From positions 1,660 to 65,659 of the forward strand of contig NZ_AOIV01000024.1 in the NCBI RefSeq assembly GCF_000337095.1: a stretch of 64,000 bases of DNA, given 5' to 3'. The stretch comes from Halogeometricum pallidum JCM 14848. GTDB taxonomy: Archaea > Halobacteriota > Halobacteria > Halobacteriales > Haloferacaceae. Positions within the stretch are counted from its first letter, which is position 1, and each line of letters begins with the position of its first letter. A program made the translations under genes and the position numbers. Positions 53,046 to 62,174 of this stretch are shown here, in pieces. A model generated the notes under the pieces. The model did not search any database. It was not told where the DNA came from and saw only the letters and a list, made by a program, of their open reading frames with translations.

Positions 53046-54233
53046 TCACACCCGCCGCCTGACGACGAACAGGAGCGTCGCGCCCACGAGTGCCAGGGCG
53101 GTCACGAACGCCCACGCCGCGTCGTAGCCCCACGTCGACTCGACGATGAGGCCGAACGCCGGCGGCGCGAGCAGTCCGCCCGTGTTCAGCCCCGTCTGTC
53201 CGCCCGCCGTCGCCGCGCCGATGTCGTCGTCGTCGACCACGTTGCTCAGACAAGAGTAGAACACGCCCGTCGAGCCGTGGATGGTGACGCCGAGACCGAC
53301 GAACACCGCCGCGGTGACGAAGAGGGAGCCGCCGCCGTTCACGAGGACGGCGAACAGTCCGGCGCCCGCGGCCAGTTGCGCGAGGGCGACGGTGGCGGCG
53401 CCGCGCGCGCCGCCGAGTCTGTCCGCGAGCGTCCCCGCGCCGATGCGGCCGACGCTCCCCGTCACCTGCGTCGCCGCGAGCACCGCGCCCGCGACGGCGG
53501 CGCCGGTGCCCACCACGTCCTGCACGTAGAGGACGGTGTACCCGAGCATCGAGAAGATTGATGCGCCGAGAAAGAAGCCCGCGGCGACCAGCGCCACGTA
53601 GGCGCGGTTCGACGCGAGGCCGCCCATCTCGGGCCACGTCACCTCGCCGGTTCCTCCCTTTCCGCGGTAGACGACGGCGAAGCCGGCGGCGTAGACGCCC
53701 GCGAGGACGGCGACGGCCCAGAAACCCACCTGCCACGCCGCCACCGCCGCGATACCCGTGATGAGAAGCGAGGAGACGCCGCTCCCGGCGGTGACGCCGA
53801 CCTGTTTCAGCCCCATGGCGAGGTTCGCTCGGCCGGGCGGCGCGCCGGCGACGATGCCGCGGTTCGTCCCCGGCATCGCCGTCGAGTACGCCGCGCCGAG
53901 AAGCGCGCCCGCGAGGAGCAACAGCGCGTACGTCGGCGCGAGCGTCACGCCCACCGCGGCGACGCCGAGGGCGACGAGTCCGGCCGTCATCACCCGCTTC
54001 TCGCCGTAACCGTCGACGGCCGCGCCGCTCGGAAACAGCGACACCGTGTAGCCGAGGAGCGCGGCGGTGAGAAAGAGCCCCACCCGCGACTCCGAGACGC
54101 CGAACGTCTCGCGGACGAACCCCGTCGCGGCGAAGATGCTGTAGTAACAGAGGCTGGCGGCCGTCTGCCAGCCGGCGACGACGGCGACGCTGCGCCACGA
54201 CCCGCCGGATTCGGTTTCCGTCGACTCGCTCAC
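53046..54233 (-). CDS. Major facilitator superfamily transporter
   Basis: 395 residues with about 12 hydrophobic segments in two halves. The loop YGEKRVMTAGLVALGVAAVGV and GRANLAMGLKQVGVTAGSG are MFS sugar/organic-anion-type features (motif A: G-x3-D/E-R/K). The N-terminal 12 residues (MSESTETESGGS) are acidic. It starts 37 bases after the hemD stop in the same direction, so it may be cotranscribed with hemC-cobA-hemD. No signal links it to tetrapyrroles; substrate unknown. Confidence 0.87.
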   Translation of the reverse strand: MSESTETESGGSWRSVAVVAGWQTAASLCYYSIFAATGFVRETFGVSESRVGLFLTAALLGYTVSLFPSGAAVDGYGEKRVMTAGLVALGVAAVGVTLAPTYALLLLAGALLGAAYSTAMPGTNRGIVAGAPPGRANLAMGLKQVGVTAGSGVSSLLITGIAAVAAWQVGFWAVAVLAGVYAAGFAVVYRGKGGTGEVTWPEMGGLASNRAYVALVAAGFFLGASIFSMLGYTVLYVQDVVGTGAAVAGAVLAATQVTGSVGRIGAGTLADRLGGARGAATVALAQLAAGAGLFAVLVNGGGSLFVTAAVFVGLGVTIHGSTGVFYSCLSNVVDDDDIGAATAGGQTGLNTGGLLAPPAFGLIVESTWGYDAAWAFVTALALVGATLLFVVRRRV

Positions 54234-54270
54234 CGATATCCGCTCCGGGCCGTCCCGGCGGTGGTCCGGG

Positions 54271-55014
54271 TCACTCGCGGTACGTCGGCGCCGCCGCTTC
54301 CACCACGGCGCACGCCAGTTCCTCGAAGTCGGCGTTCTCGGGGACCACGTCGACCTCGATACCGTGCGACTCCGCCGTCTCGCGCGTCGGCGGGCCGATG
54401 ACGCCGACGACGGCGCCGTTCAGGCCCTCGATGGCTTCTTCGCGCACGCCTCGCTCTTCGGCCGCGGCGAGGAAGTTCTCTACGGTCAACGAAGAACTGA
54501 AACAGACACCTTCGAGCTCTCCGCCCGCGGCCATCACCGTCGACTGCCCGGCGCCCTCGGGACTGACGAGGCGGTACAGCACGGTCTCGTGTACCTCGGC
54601 GCCGGCCTCCCGCAGACCGTCCAAGAGCACGTCGCTGCCGTGGTCGCTCCGGGCGACTTCCACCGCCGCGCCCGTCACCTCCTCCCGGAGGCGTTCGACC
54701 AGTCCCGCGGAGGTGTACTCCTCGGGAACGATATCGACGGTCCAACCCGCCTCGCGGGCGCTCCCGGCCGTCGACGGCCCGATGCAGACCAGCGTCGCGT
54801 CGCCGGGCGACCACCCCGCCTCGGCGAGGAGTTCCACGCCCGTCTTGCTCGTCAGGACGGCGTAGTCGCCCGTTTCGGGCGTCGCGCCCGTCGGTTCGAC
54901 GGCGAGCATCGGGTCCGGAATCGGCGTCGCGCCGAGGGAATCGAGCAGTTCCACGGCGTCGCGCATCCGGTCGTCGTCCGGGCGGAAGACGGCCACGCGG
55001 ACCTGCCGGCTCAC
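54271..55014 (-). CDS. hemD: Uroporphyrinogen-III synthase
   Basis: 247 residues from a GTG at 55014 (VSRQVRVAVFRPDDDRM). Two-domain HemD fold: the start RVAVFRPDDD, the linker DYAVLTSKTGVELLAEAGW, and the second domain end VVGVIGPPTRETAESHGIEVD. Closes hydroxymethylbilane to the asymmetric uroporphyrinogen III. Its start overlaps the cobA stop by four bases (GTGA). Low sequence conservation is normal in HemD; operon position makes the call firm. Confidence 0.9.
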   Translation of the reverse strand: MSRQVRVAVFRPDDDRMRDAVELLDSLGATPIPDPMLAVEPTGATPETGDYAVLTSKTGVELLAEAGWSPGDATLVCIGPSTAGSAREAGWTVDIVPEEYTSAGLVERLREEVTGAAVEVARSDHGSDVLLDGLREAGAEVHETVLYRLVSPEGAGQSTVMAAGGELEGVCFSSSLTVENFLAAAEERGVREEAIEGLNGAVVGVIGPPTRETAESHGIEVDVVPENADFEELACAVVEAAAPTYRE

Positions 55015-55832
55015 TCGTCGACCTCCCCCGAGTCGGGGTCGTCGGACTCCGCGTCCGCCGTTGCGTTCGCCTCGACCTCGCCGGTTCGGTTCCCCAGGAA
55101 CTCCGCCACTCGCTCGCGCGTCCCGGCAACGTCGCCGACGACCGTGATGGCGGGCGGTTCTATCTCCGACTCGTCGCGCACGGCGACGATGTTCTCTAGG
55201 GTTCCAGTGGCGACGCGCATCTCGGGTCGCGTCGCTCGCTCGACGAGGGCGACGGGCGTTTCGGGTTCCATCCCGGCGTCGAGGAGGGCCCCCGTGTAGT
55301 CGGGGAGGCCGCCGACGCCCATCAGGACGACGATGGTTCCCCCGGTGGCCGCCAGCGCGTCCCAGTCGATGGCCGACTCCTCTTTCGTCGGGTCCTCGTG
55401 GCCCGTGACGAACGAGACGGAGGAGGCGTGGTCGCGGTGCGTCACGGGAATGCCGGCGACGCTCGGTCCGGCGATGGCAGAGGTGATGCCGGGCACCACC
55501 TCGAACGGGATTTCCTCCGCGGCCAGATGCTCCATCTCCTCGCCGCCGCGGCCGAACACGAACGGGTCGCCGCCCTTCAGGCGTACGACGGTCTTGCCCT
55601 CGCGGGCGAGTTCGACCATCCGGCGGTTCGTGTACTCCTGCGGCGTCCACTCGCCGCCCGCGCGCTTGCCCACGTCCTCGCGCTTTCCCTCGGGAATCGC
55701 CCCGAGTATCTCCGGGCCCGGGAGTTTGTCGTGCAGCACCACGTCGGCGGTTTCGAGCAGTCGCTTGGCCTTCACGGTCAAAAGTTCCGGGTCTCCCGGA
55801 CCGCTGCCGACGAGATAGACGCGCCCGACCAT
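55011..55832 (-). CDS. cobA: Uroporphyrinogen-III C-methyltransferase (SUMT)
   Basis: 273 residues (MVGRVYLVGSGPGDPELLT). SAM methyltransferase motifs GSGPGDPELLTVKA, VVRLKGGDPFVFGRG, and VPGITSAIAGPSVAGIPVTHR. Methylates uroporphyrinogen III at C2 and C7 to precorrin-2, entry to siroheme, heme d1 and cobalamin branches. No CysG-type fusion with dehydrogenase/ferrochelatase is present. One base separates it from hemC, and hemD overlaps it. A C-terminal acidic 35-residue tail is an extension to the family. Confidence 0.95.
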   Translation of the reverse strand: MVGRVYLVGSGPGDPELLTVKAKRLLETADVVLHDKLPGPEILGAIPEGKREDVGKRAGGEWTPQEYTNRRMVELAREGKTVVRLKGGDPFVFGRGGEEMEHLAAEEIPFEVVPGITSAIAGPSVAGIPVTHRDHASSVSFVTGHEDPTKEESAIDWDALAATGGTIVVLMGVGGLPDYTGALLDAGMEPETPVALVERATRPEMRVATGTLENIVAVRDESEIEPPAITVVGDVAGTRERVAEFLGNRTGEVEANATADAESDDPDSGEVDE

Positions 55833-55833
55833 C

Positions 55834-57048
55834 TCAGGCCCCGTCAGCGCCGGCCGTCTCCCCGGCGTCGCCGTCGACGTCGTCGAGTTCGCTCCGGGTG
55901 TCGTCGGTCTCCTCGCGCGCGCCGCCCCCGACGTCGTCGGCGTCCGCCTCCTCGCGCGCGGCGGCGATGAGGTCGTCCGCCCCGCGGGCGGCGAGGTCGG
56001 CGGCGAACTCCGCGGCCGCGTTCGCGTGGTCCCCCACCGGCAGGTCGCTGTTCGCCCGCACCTCCTCCTCGCCGTCCTCCGAGAGGACGCGCGCGGTGAC
56101 GTGGACGTACTCGCCCTGCAGTTTCGCGTGGACGCCGATGGGCGCGATGCACCCGCCGCCGAGTTCCGCGAGCACGGTCCGCTCGACGGTCGTCGTCACG
56201 CGCGTCCGCGGGTCGTCGATGGCGTCGCGTATCTGGTCGAGGTCCTCGTGGTCGCGCCGGGCCGTGACGGCGATGGCGCCCTGACCGGGCGAGGGGACGA
56301 ACTCGCTCGTCGGGAGCCGCTGGTAGTCGACGCGGTGGAGCAGCCCCGACCGCTGGAGGCCGGCCTCCGCGAGGACGATGGCGTCGTACTCGGTCTCTAC
56401 GTCGCGTTCCAGCGCGCGGCGCTCTATCTCGTCTAAGCCGTTGAACCACTCGTCGATGGAGCGGTCGAACTCCGTCTCGTACTCCTCGCCGGACGCCTTC
56501 GCCTCGGCGGCGTTGCCCTTCTTCTCCCTGTCGTCGTCGACGCGGGCCTCGTGTTCGCGCTGGAGCGTCGGCGCGAGCAGTTTCTCGACGCGCGTGTCGA
56601 CGTTGCCGCGGAGGGGTTCGACCTCCAGGTCAGGGCGGGCGGCGAGTATCTGCGCCTTCCGTCGGAGCGAGGAGGTGCCGACGACGGACCCGGCGGGCAG
56701 GTCCTCTAACTCCGTGCCGTCGACCGTGAGGAGCAGGTCGCCGGCCGCGGCCCGTCCGGGGACGCCGGCGACGACGAGGTCCCTGGGCTGTTCGGTCGGC
56801 ATGTCCTTCATCGAGTGCACGGCGGCGTCCAACTCGCCGTCGAGCACCTCCTCGTCGAGGGCGCGGACGAACGCACCGGTCTTGCCGAGTCGGTGGATGA
56901 GTTCGTCGCGTATCTGGTCGCCGCGCGTGTCCACCTCCACGAGTTCCACGTCGAACCGGTGGTCGGCGAGTGCGTCGCGCACACTCGCCGCCTGCCGGAG
57001 CGCGAGGTCTGAACCCCGTGTCGCCAATCGGAGCGTCCCGCGTTTCAT
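55834..57048 (-). CDS. hemC: Porphobilinogen deaminase (hydroxymethylbilane synthase)
   Basis: 404 residues from the ATG at 57048 (MKRGTLRLATRGSDLALRQ). Catalytic loop and cofactor site: LRRKAQILAARPDL and the dipyrromethane cysteine in GGGCIAPIGVHA (Cys300). It polymerises four porphobilinogens to hydroxymethylbilane. An insert of about 58 residues (161-218) splits RGNVDTRVEKLLAP from EYDAIVLAEAG, where other HemC have nearly none. The C-terminal 35 residues are acidic. Longer than the usual ~310. The frame is open 13 more codons upstream. Confidence 0.94.
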   Translation of the reverse strand: MKRGTLRLATRGSDLALRQAASVRDALADHRFDVELVEVDTRGDQIRDELIHRLGKTGAFVRALDEEVLDGELDAAVHSMKDMPTEQPRDLVVAGVPGRAAAGDLLLTVDGTELEDLPAGSVVGTSSLRRKAQILAARPDLEVEPLRGNVDTRVEKLLAPTLQREHEARVDDDREKKGNAAEAKASGEEYETEFDRSIDEWFNGLDEIERRALERDVETEYDAIVLAEAGLQRSGLLHRVDYQRLPTSEFVPSPGQGAIAVTARRDHEDLDQIRDAIDDPRTRVTTTVERTVLAELGGGCIAPIGVHAKLQGEYVHVTARVLSEDGEEEVRANSDLPVGDHANAAAEFAADLAARGADDLIAAAREEADADDVGGGAREETDDTRSELDDVDGDAGETAGADGA

Positions 57049-57333
57049 ATCTACTCGAACGTGGACGCTGGTGCGTGAAAAGCCCACCAGTTCGCGTCCG
57101 GAGGCGCGGGGCGATGGCGGACGCGAGAACCCGTCTCTCCGCCGAACGGTTGCGTCCCACCGGAGCCGCTAAGTGTCGCTCGACCGCCGAGTCCGGTCCC
57201 GACACTTCTTCGTCGCCGCATCCTCCGATCGCTCTCTGTGATCGGGTCGCTGGCACTCCCGACCGAACTGCCGTGGCGATGGCTGCTCAACGACGGAAAA
57301 TTGGATGGCGACGACCCGGCGTAGCGATCCGAC
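57049..57333. other. Intergenic region between hemC and the 57334 gene
   Basis: 285 bases with no supported gene. The short ORFs here (57051-57290, minus) are rich in Ser/Arg and look spurious. Confidence 0.5.
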
Positions 57334-57798
57334 TCAGGGCGTGCCGACCGCCTCGTGCCGCCGGTAGAGGTAGTAGATGCCGAACGGGACGCTCACCGTG
57401 AACGCCGTCACGACGACGCCCGCGAGGGCGACCAATCCGTACAGCACGGGGTCGGGCGACCACGGCGAGGCGGGGTCGTCCGAGAGCGCCCGCGCGTCCA
57501 CGTAGACGGCGACGGGGAACATCACCGAGAGGACGAGGCCGACGAGGGCGGCGAGGCCGCCGAAGACGACCATCGCCCCGGCCGTCAGCAGTCCGCCCGT
57601 GAGGAAGACGTCGAACAGGAAGCCGACGAAGAACAGGCCGCCGGCAACCACCGAAAGGACGAACAGCGGAATCGGCGCGGCGATCCAGTACCACCAGTTC
57701 GAGTCGACCGACGCGTACGGAAGCAGGTCGCCTATCGGGTCGTCGTAATCCCCGCCGGCGCCCGCGCCGGTGTTCCGTGTGGAGGGTGGGCCGTCCAT
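57334..57798 (-). CDS. Haloarchaeal membrane protein of unknown function
   Basis: 154 residues from the ATG at 57798 (MDGPPSTRNTGAGAGGD). After a polar lead of about 30 residues: hydrophobic segments WYWIAAPIPLFVLSVVAGG, FLTGGLLTAGAMVVFGGLAALVGLV, and LYGLVALAGVVVTAFTVSVPFGIYYLYRRHE. The C-terminal IYYLYRRHE motif is common in small haloarchaeal membrane proteins. No enzyme motif. Divergent from the YihY-type protein at 57938, with 139 bases between. Confidence 0.7.
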   Translation of the reverse strand: MDGPPSTRNTGAGAGGDYDDPIGDLLPYASVDSNWWYWIAAPIPLFVLSVVAGGLFFVGFLFDVFLTGGLLTAGAMVVFGGLAALVGLVLSVMFPVAVYVDARALSDDPASPWSPDPVLYGLVALAGVVVTAFTVSVPFGIYYLYRRHEAVGTP

Positions 57799-57937
57799 AC
57801 CGGAGAGAGGTGCCGGCGGCACAAAAGCGCTCCCGAGCGGAACGGGGGCGCTCGGCCGCCGAACCCGCAATATCCGTTCGGCGCGCCGGCGAGACGGTGC
57901 GAACAGACATTTCTACGCTCGCGCCGTATCCGTTCTC

Positions 57938-58708
57938 ATGTCGCGCCTCGCCGAGGCGTTTCGTGTCGTACTCGCCGTCGCCAGAGGGATGCGCGAACAC
58001 GAGGTCGAGTACCCGGCGGCGTCGCTGGCGTACTACGGGTTCATCTCGCTGTTCCCGCTTCTCGTGTTGGTGCTGGCGGTGCTGAGCCAACCGGCCGCCG
58101 AGGCGATTCGGACGGCGACGCCGTCGTTTCTCACCCCGAGCACGCGGCAGTTGGTATACGAGGCGATGGCCGACCAGACCGGACGGACCGGAGCCATCCT
58201 GTTGGCCGGCGTCGTCCTCCTGTGGAGCGGAACGCACCTCACCCTCGGCTTCCGTTCGGTCGTCGAACGCGCCGAGGGGGCGGTCGAGGGGTCGCTCTTG
58301 ACGCTCCTCCGTGACGGCGTCTGCGTCGTCGGGTCGCTGGGGCTCGCGGTGGTGTCAATCGGCCTCGCCAGCGCCTTCTTCTCGACGTTTCTGGCGCCGT
58401 CGGGAATCGTGGGCGTGGGCCTGTTCGCCGTCCTCACCGTCCTGTTCCTCCCGCTGTACTACGTGCCGTCCAGACTCGTCACCTCCTTTCGGGCGGCGGT
58501 TCCGGGGGCGGTGCTCGCCGCCGCGGGGTGGGCCGCCCTGCTCGGCATCGTACACGTCTACTCGGTCAACGCGGACCAGTACGCCGTCTTTGGCGCCATC
58601 AGCGGCATCATCATCGTCCTGACGAGCGTCTACGTCGGGGCGATGCTCCTCCTCGTCGGCGTCGTCCTCAACGCGACGATCGCCTCGCGGCGCCGGAGCG
58701 CCGCCTGA
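57938..58708 (+). CDS. YihY/UPF0761 family membrane protein
   Basis: 256 residues from the ATG at 57938 (MSRLAEAFRVVLAVARGMRE). Family features: EVEYPAASLAYYGFISLFPLLVLVLA near the first helix and the later FLPLYYVPSRLVTSFRAAVPGAVLAAAGW. Once annotated ribonuclease BN or BrkB; the RNase assignment is known to be wrong. About six membrane helices. Function in archaea is unknown, with suggested transport or envelope roles. Convergent with hemL, 18 bases between stops. Confidence 0.87.
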   Translation: MSRLAEAFRVVLAVARGMREHEVEYPAASLAYYGFISLFPLLVLVLAVLSQPAAEAIRTATPSFLTPSTRQLVYEAMADQTGRTGAILLAGVVLLWSGTHLTLGFRSVVERAEGAVEGSLLTLLRDGVCVVGSLGLAVVSIGLASAFFSTFLAPSGIVGVGLFAVLTVLFLPLYYVPSRLVTSFRAAVPGAVLAAAGWAALLGIVHVYSVNADQYAVFGAISGIIIVLTSVYVGAMLLLVGVVLNATIASRRRSAA

Positions 58709-58726
58709 AACCCGCCTCGCCTCCCT

Positions 58727-60064
58727 TCAGAGCACTTCTTTGTACGCCTCCAGCGTCTCCTCGATGTCCTCGTCGGTGTGCGCGTAGGAGACGAACTGCG
58801 ACTCGAACTGATTCGCGGTGAGGAATATTCCTCGCTCCTTCATCTCCTGCCAGAAGATGCGTTCCCATCGCTCCGTCTCGGCGTCGGCGATGTCGGAGGC
58901 GTCCTTCGGGCAGTGCTCGTAGCGCGGGCAGTCGGGACGCTGCTCGCACCCGGCCTCGCAGGCGCCGTCGAGGTCCGGCGGCCCCCCGCGCGTGAATATC
59001 GTCTTGAACATCGAGTCCGTTCCGACGACGGTGTAGGAGGGCGCTTGGTCCTCGACGATGTCCGTGATTCCGCGCCGGAGTTTCTCTCCGAGGCGGTTCA
59101 CGTGCTCGTACACGTCGTTCTCGGCGGCGAACTTCAGATACTCGTAGCCCGCGGCCATCGTCACCGGATGCCCCGAGAACGTCCCCGACTGGAAGACGGG
59201 CCCGGACGGCGAGAACTGCTCGAGTATCTCGGATTTCCCGCCGACGGCGCCGACGGGGAAGCCCCCGCCGATTATCTTCCCGAACGTCGTCACGTCCGGC
59301 GTGACGCCGAACTTTCCCTGCGCGCACTGGAGGCCGCCGACGCGGAACCCGGTGATGACTTCGTCGAATACCAACAGCGAGCCGTGCTCTTCGGTGACGT
59401 CGCGCAGGTGTTCGAGATAGCCGTCGACGGGCAGGACGATGCCGTTGTTGCCGAGGATGGGTTCGGTGAGGACGGCGGCGATGTCCTCGCCGTGCGCCTC
59501 GAACACCTGGTTTATCGTCTCGAAGTCGTTGAACGGCACCGGAATCGTCTGTTCGGCGAACGACTCGGGGATGCCGCTGGTGCTGGGGTGCACGTCGCCG
59601 GGTTCCCCCTCGACGAGCGTCGACTCCTGCGCGCCGTGGTAGCCGCCCTGCATGACGACGATCTTGTCGCGGCCGGTGTAGCCGCGGGCGAGGCGGACGG
59701 CCGAGACGGTGGCCTCGGTGCCGGAGTTGACGAAGCGTATCATCTCCACGGAGGGGACGTGCCGCGCGACGAACTCCGCGTGCTCGACTTCCACCTCCGT
59801 GGGCGCGCCGTACATCGGCCCCTCGGAGGCGTGCGACTGGACGGCCGAGCGGACGGGGTCCGGCATGTCGTGGCCGTACAGCAGGGGGCCGTACCCCATC
59901 GCGTAGTCGAGATAGCGGTTGCCGTCGGCGTCGACGACGTGCGCGCCGTCGCCGCGTTCGACGAAGAAGGGGTATGGTCGCGTCGCCCGCACCGAGGAGT
60001 TTACGCCGCCCGGAATGACCGACAGCGCCCGGTCGTACAGCGAACGGGACTCGTCGTGGTTCAT
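58727..60064 (-). CDS. hemL: Glutamate-1-semialdehyde 2,1-aminomutase
   Basis: 445 residues from the ATG at 60064 ([20 protein letters not shown]). Class III PLP fold: [30 protein letters not shown], and [18 protein letters not shown] with the PLP lysine. Moves the amino group to make 5-aminolevulinate in the C5 route of tetrapyrrole synthesis. A segment with [17 protein letters not shown] (about 368-385) carries four cysteines and is unusual in the family. hemA is not in the window. A single gene, same direction as hemC. Confidence 0.95.
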   Translation of the reverse strand: MNHDESRSLYDRALSVIPGGVNSSVRATRPYPFFVERGDGAHVVDADGNRYLDYAMGYGPLLYGHDMPDPVRSAVQSHASEGPMYGAPTEVEVEHAEFVARHVPSVEMIRFVNSGTEATVSAVRLARGYTGRDKIVVMQGGYHGAQESTLVEGEPGDVHPSTSGIPESFAEQTIPVPFNDFETINQVFEAHGEDIAAVLTEPILGNNGIVLPVDGYLEHLRDVTEEHGSLLVFDEVITGFRVGGLQCAQGKFGVTPDVTTFGKIIGGGFPVGAVGGKSEILEQFSPSGPVFQSGTFSGHPVTMAAGYEYLKFAAENDVYEHVNRLGEKLRRGITDIVEDQAPSYTVVGTDSMFKTIFTRGGPPDLDGACEAGCEQRPDCPRYEHCPKDASDIADAETERWERIFWQEMKERGIFLTANQFESQFVSYAHTDEDIEETLEAYKEVL

Positions 60065-60224
60065 GCGCGGGCGTTGGGTCGGTACCAAAAAGAACTACTG
60101 GGTTCGGCAGTCGACGGCGGACGCGGAGCGCAGCCTTCGTTCCCGAACCGACGCCACCCACCTCCCGGTTCGGTACCGAACTGTCGGGTCAATACCGCTC
60201 TATCGCCGTCAGATCTGTCAGTAT

Positions 60225-60237
60225 CAATATTATAAAC
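60225..60237 (+). promoter_or_regulatory. AT-rich core promoter for phoD
   Basis: CAATATTATAAAC ends 37 bases before the ATG at 60274, so a leader of about 15 bases is likely; a clear candidate TATA box in a 209-base upstream region. Confidence 0.5.
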
Positions 60238-60273
60238 GGCTACTACGTCGTCGGGTGCGTTTTCGAACGCCTC

Positions 60274-62076
60274 ATGGCAGACAATCAGGCGGACGAGACC
60301 GTGACGAGTCGACGAAACGTGCTGCGGTCGGTGGGGGCCGCGACGGTGGGCGGCGTCTCGGCGTCCCTCCTCGACGCCGACATCGTGCGAGGGGCGGAGA
60401 CGGAGACGGTGCAGGAGGGAAGCGCCGACTGGTCGACCGACCCGGACGAGGGGGCCTTCCCCCTCGCGGTGGCCAGCGGCGGTCCGACGCAGTCGGGGGC
60501 CATCCTCTGGACGAAGCTCTCGGCCGACGCCCGCGCCGACTCCGAGGACGTGTACGTCCGCGTCGGCACGGACGAACCGTTCTCCGAGACGGTGTACGAG
60601 GGCCGCGTCGCCGCCGAGTCGGTGACGGCGGACCACGACCACGTCGTCAAGGTGGACCTCGACGGCGAACTCCCCGGCGACAGCCACCTGTACTATCAGT
60701 TCCACCACGCGGGCGCGAACAGTCAAATCGGTCGCTGCCGGACGCTCCCCGCGCCCGACGCCAGCCCCGAACGCGTCCGGTTGGCCGTCGTCACCTGCCA
60801 GTCCTATCAGAGCGGCTACTACCCCGCCTACCACCACATCGCCGAGGAGGAGGTGGACTACCTCGTCCACCTCGGCGACCAGATATACGAGTACGCCGGC
60901 GACTCCGAACTGGAGGGTCGCTCCGTCGAACTCCCCAGCGGACGCGACGTGGTGTGGGGCCTCGACGACTACCGCCACCTCTGGGACACCTACCGCGGCG
61001 ACGAGTTCTTCCAGGAGGCGTTGGGTCGTCACACGATGATTCCGACGTGGGACGACCACGAGATAATCAACAACCGCTACTGGGACTACGAGAACGACAA
61101 CCCCTGGACCGCGGACCACCCGAAGGCGGACGACCCCGAGTTCCTCACGCGATTGTTCGCCGAGGGGATTCAGGCGTGGTGGGAGTACAATCCCGCGCGC
61201 GTCGAGTACAATCCGGACGCCGAGTCGCTTCTGGACCAGTTCCACCTCTGGCACAGCGTGCGGTTCGGTGACCTGCTCGAACTCCCCGTCACCGACGAGC
61301 GACTGTTCAGTTCGCTCCCGCCGGGCGGCGACGCCGCCGGCCAGCGTCAGTGGGGCGTCCCTCCGAACGCGCCCGAGGCGGACGACGCCGACCGGACGCG
61401 ACTCGGCTTCGAGCAGCGAAAGTGGCTGCTCGACACGCTCGAATCGACGGACGCGACGTGGAAGGCGTGGACGAACGAAGTCGCGCTGTCTCCGCTGTGG
61501 CTCGCGTTCGGCGACGACGACCAGTTCGGCCGCAACTACGACGCGTGGGACGGCTACCAGCACGAACGGAAGGAGATCCTCGGGCGACTGAACCACTTCG
61601 GCGTCGACAACTTCGTCGCGTTCACGGGCGACATGCACACCTCCCTCGTCTCGACGCTGCTGAACGACTGGGAGTCCGTCGAGAACCGCACGGCCGTCGT
61701 CTCCGACGAGGAGAAAGTCGGCGTCGAACTGATGACGCCCGCCATCTCCAGTAACTCCGGCACCTCCGACTTCTGGAAGGCGGGCGAACGCATCGCCGAG
61801 GAGTCCGAGTCCGATTCGCTCACGAACGAGCGGATGACCGAAGTCGTTCTCGAGGAGAACCCCCACGTGGAGTTCTTCGACGCGAAGTACAACGGTTACT
61901 CCGTCGCGGAGTTCACGTCCGAGCACTGCACGTGGACGACGTACGCCGTCGACGACTTGGTGGACGACGCCGACGCCGCCCGCGGGGTCCTCCGGAAGTA
62001 CCGCGTCCCCGAGGGGTCGGTCGAACTGGAGGAACTGGAGGCGACCGACTCGCCCGAGGGGTTCGAGGAGAACTGA
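60274..62076 (+). CDS. PhoD-type alkaline phosphatase/phosphodiesterase, Tat-exported
   Basis: 600 residues (MADNQADETVTSRRNVLRSV). Twin-arginine signal SRRNVLRSVG; the protein is exported folded, probably to the cell surface. PhoD metal motifs: HLGDQIYEYAGD, WDDHEIINNRYW, and FTGDMHTSLVS in the metallophosphatase domain. Uses Ca2+ and Fe3+ in characterised bacterial PhoD. Hydrolyses phosphate monoesters and diesters; role in phosphate scavenging or DNA/phospholipid use. An N-terminal PhoD_N beta domain (about 45-165). Acidic, single gene. Confidence 0.92.
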   Translation: MADNQADETVTSRRNVLRSVGAATVGGVSASLLDADIVRGAETETVQEGSADWSTDPDEGAFPLAVASGGPTQSGAILWTKLSADARADSEDVYVRVGTDEPFSETVYEGRVAAESVTADHDHVVKVDLDGELPGDSHLYYQFHHAGANSQIGRCRTLPAPDASPERVRLAVVTCQSYQSGYYPAYHHIAEEEVDYLVHLGDQIYEYAGDSELEGRSVELPSGRDVVWGLDDYRHLWDTYRGDEFFQEALGRHTMIPTWDDHEIINNRYWDYENDNPWTADHPKADDPEFLTRLFAEGIQAWWEYNPARVEYNPDAESLLDQFHLWHSVRFGDLLELPVTDERLFSSLPPGGDAAGQRQWGVPPNAPEADDADRTRLGFEQRKWLLDTLESTDATWKAWTNEVALSPLWLAFGDDDQFGRNYDAWDGYQHERKEILGRLNHFGVDNFVAFTGDMHTSLVSTLLNDWESVENRTAVVSDEEKVGVELMTPAISSNSGTSDFWKAGERIAEESESDSLTNERMTEVVLEENPHVEFFDAKYNGYSVAEFTSEHCTWTTYAVDDLVDDADAARGVLRKYRVPEGSVELEELEATDSPEGFEEN

Positions 62077-62174
62077 TCGACCCGCTCCGCTCGAATTCCC
62101 GCGTTCTCCCTTTTCCCCGCGTCGCTCGACGCTTCTCGCGTTCGAGAACCGCCCAGTTCGTCACGCCGCGACCG

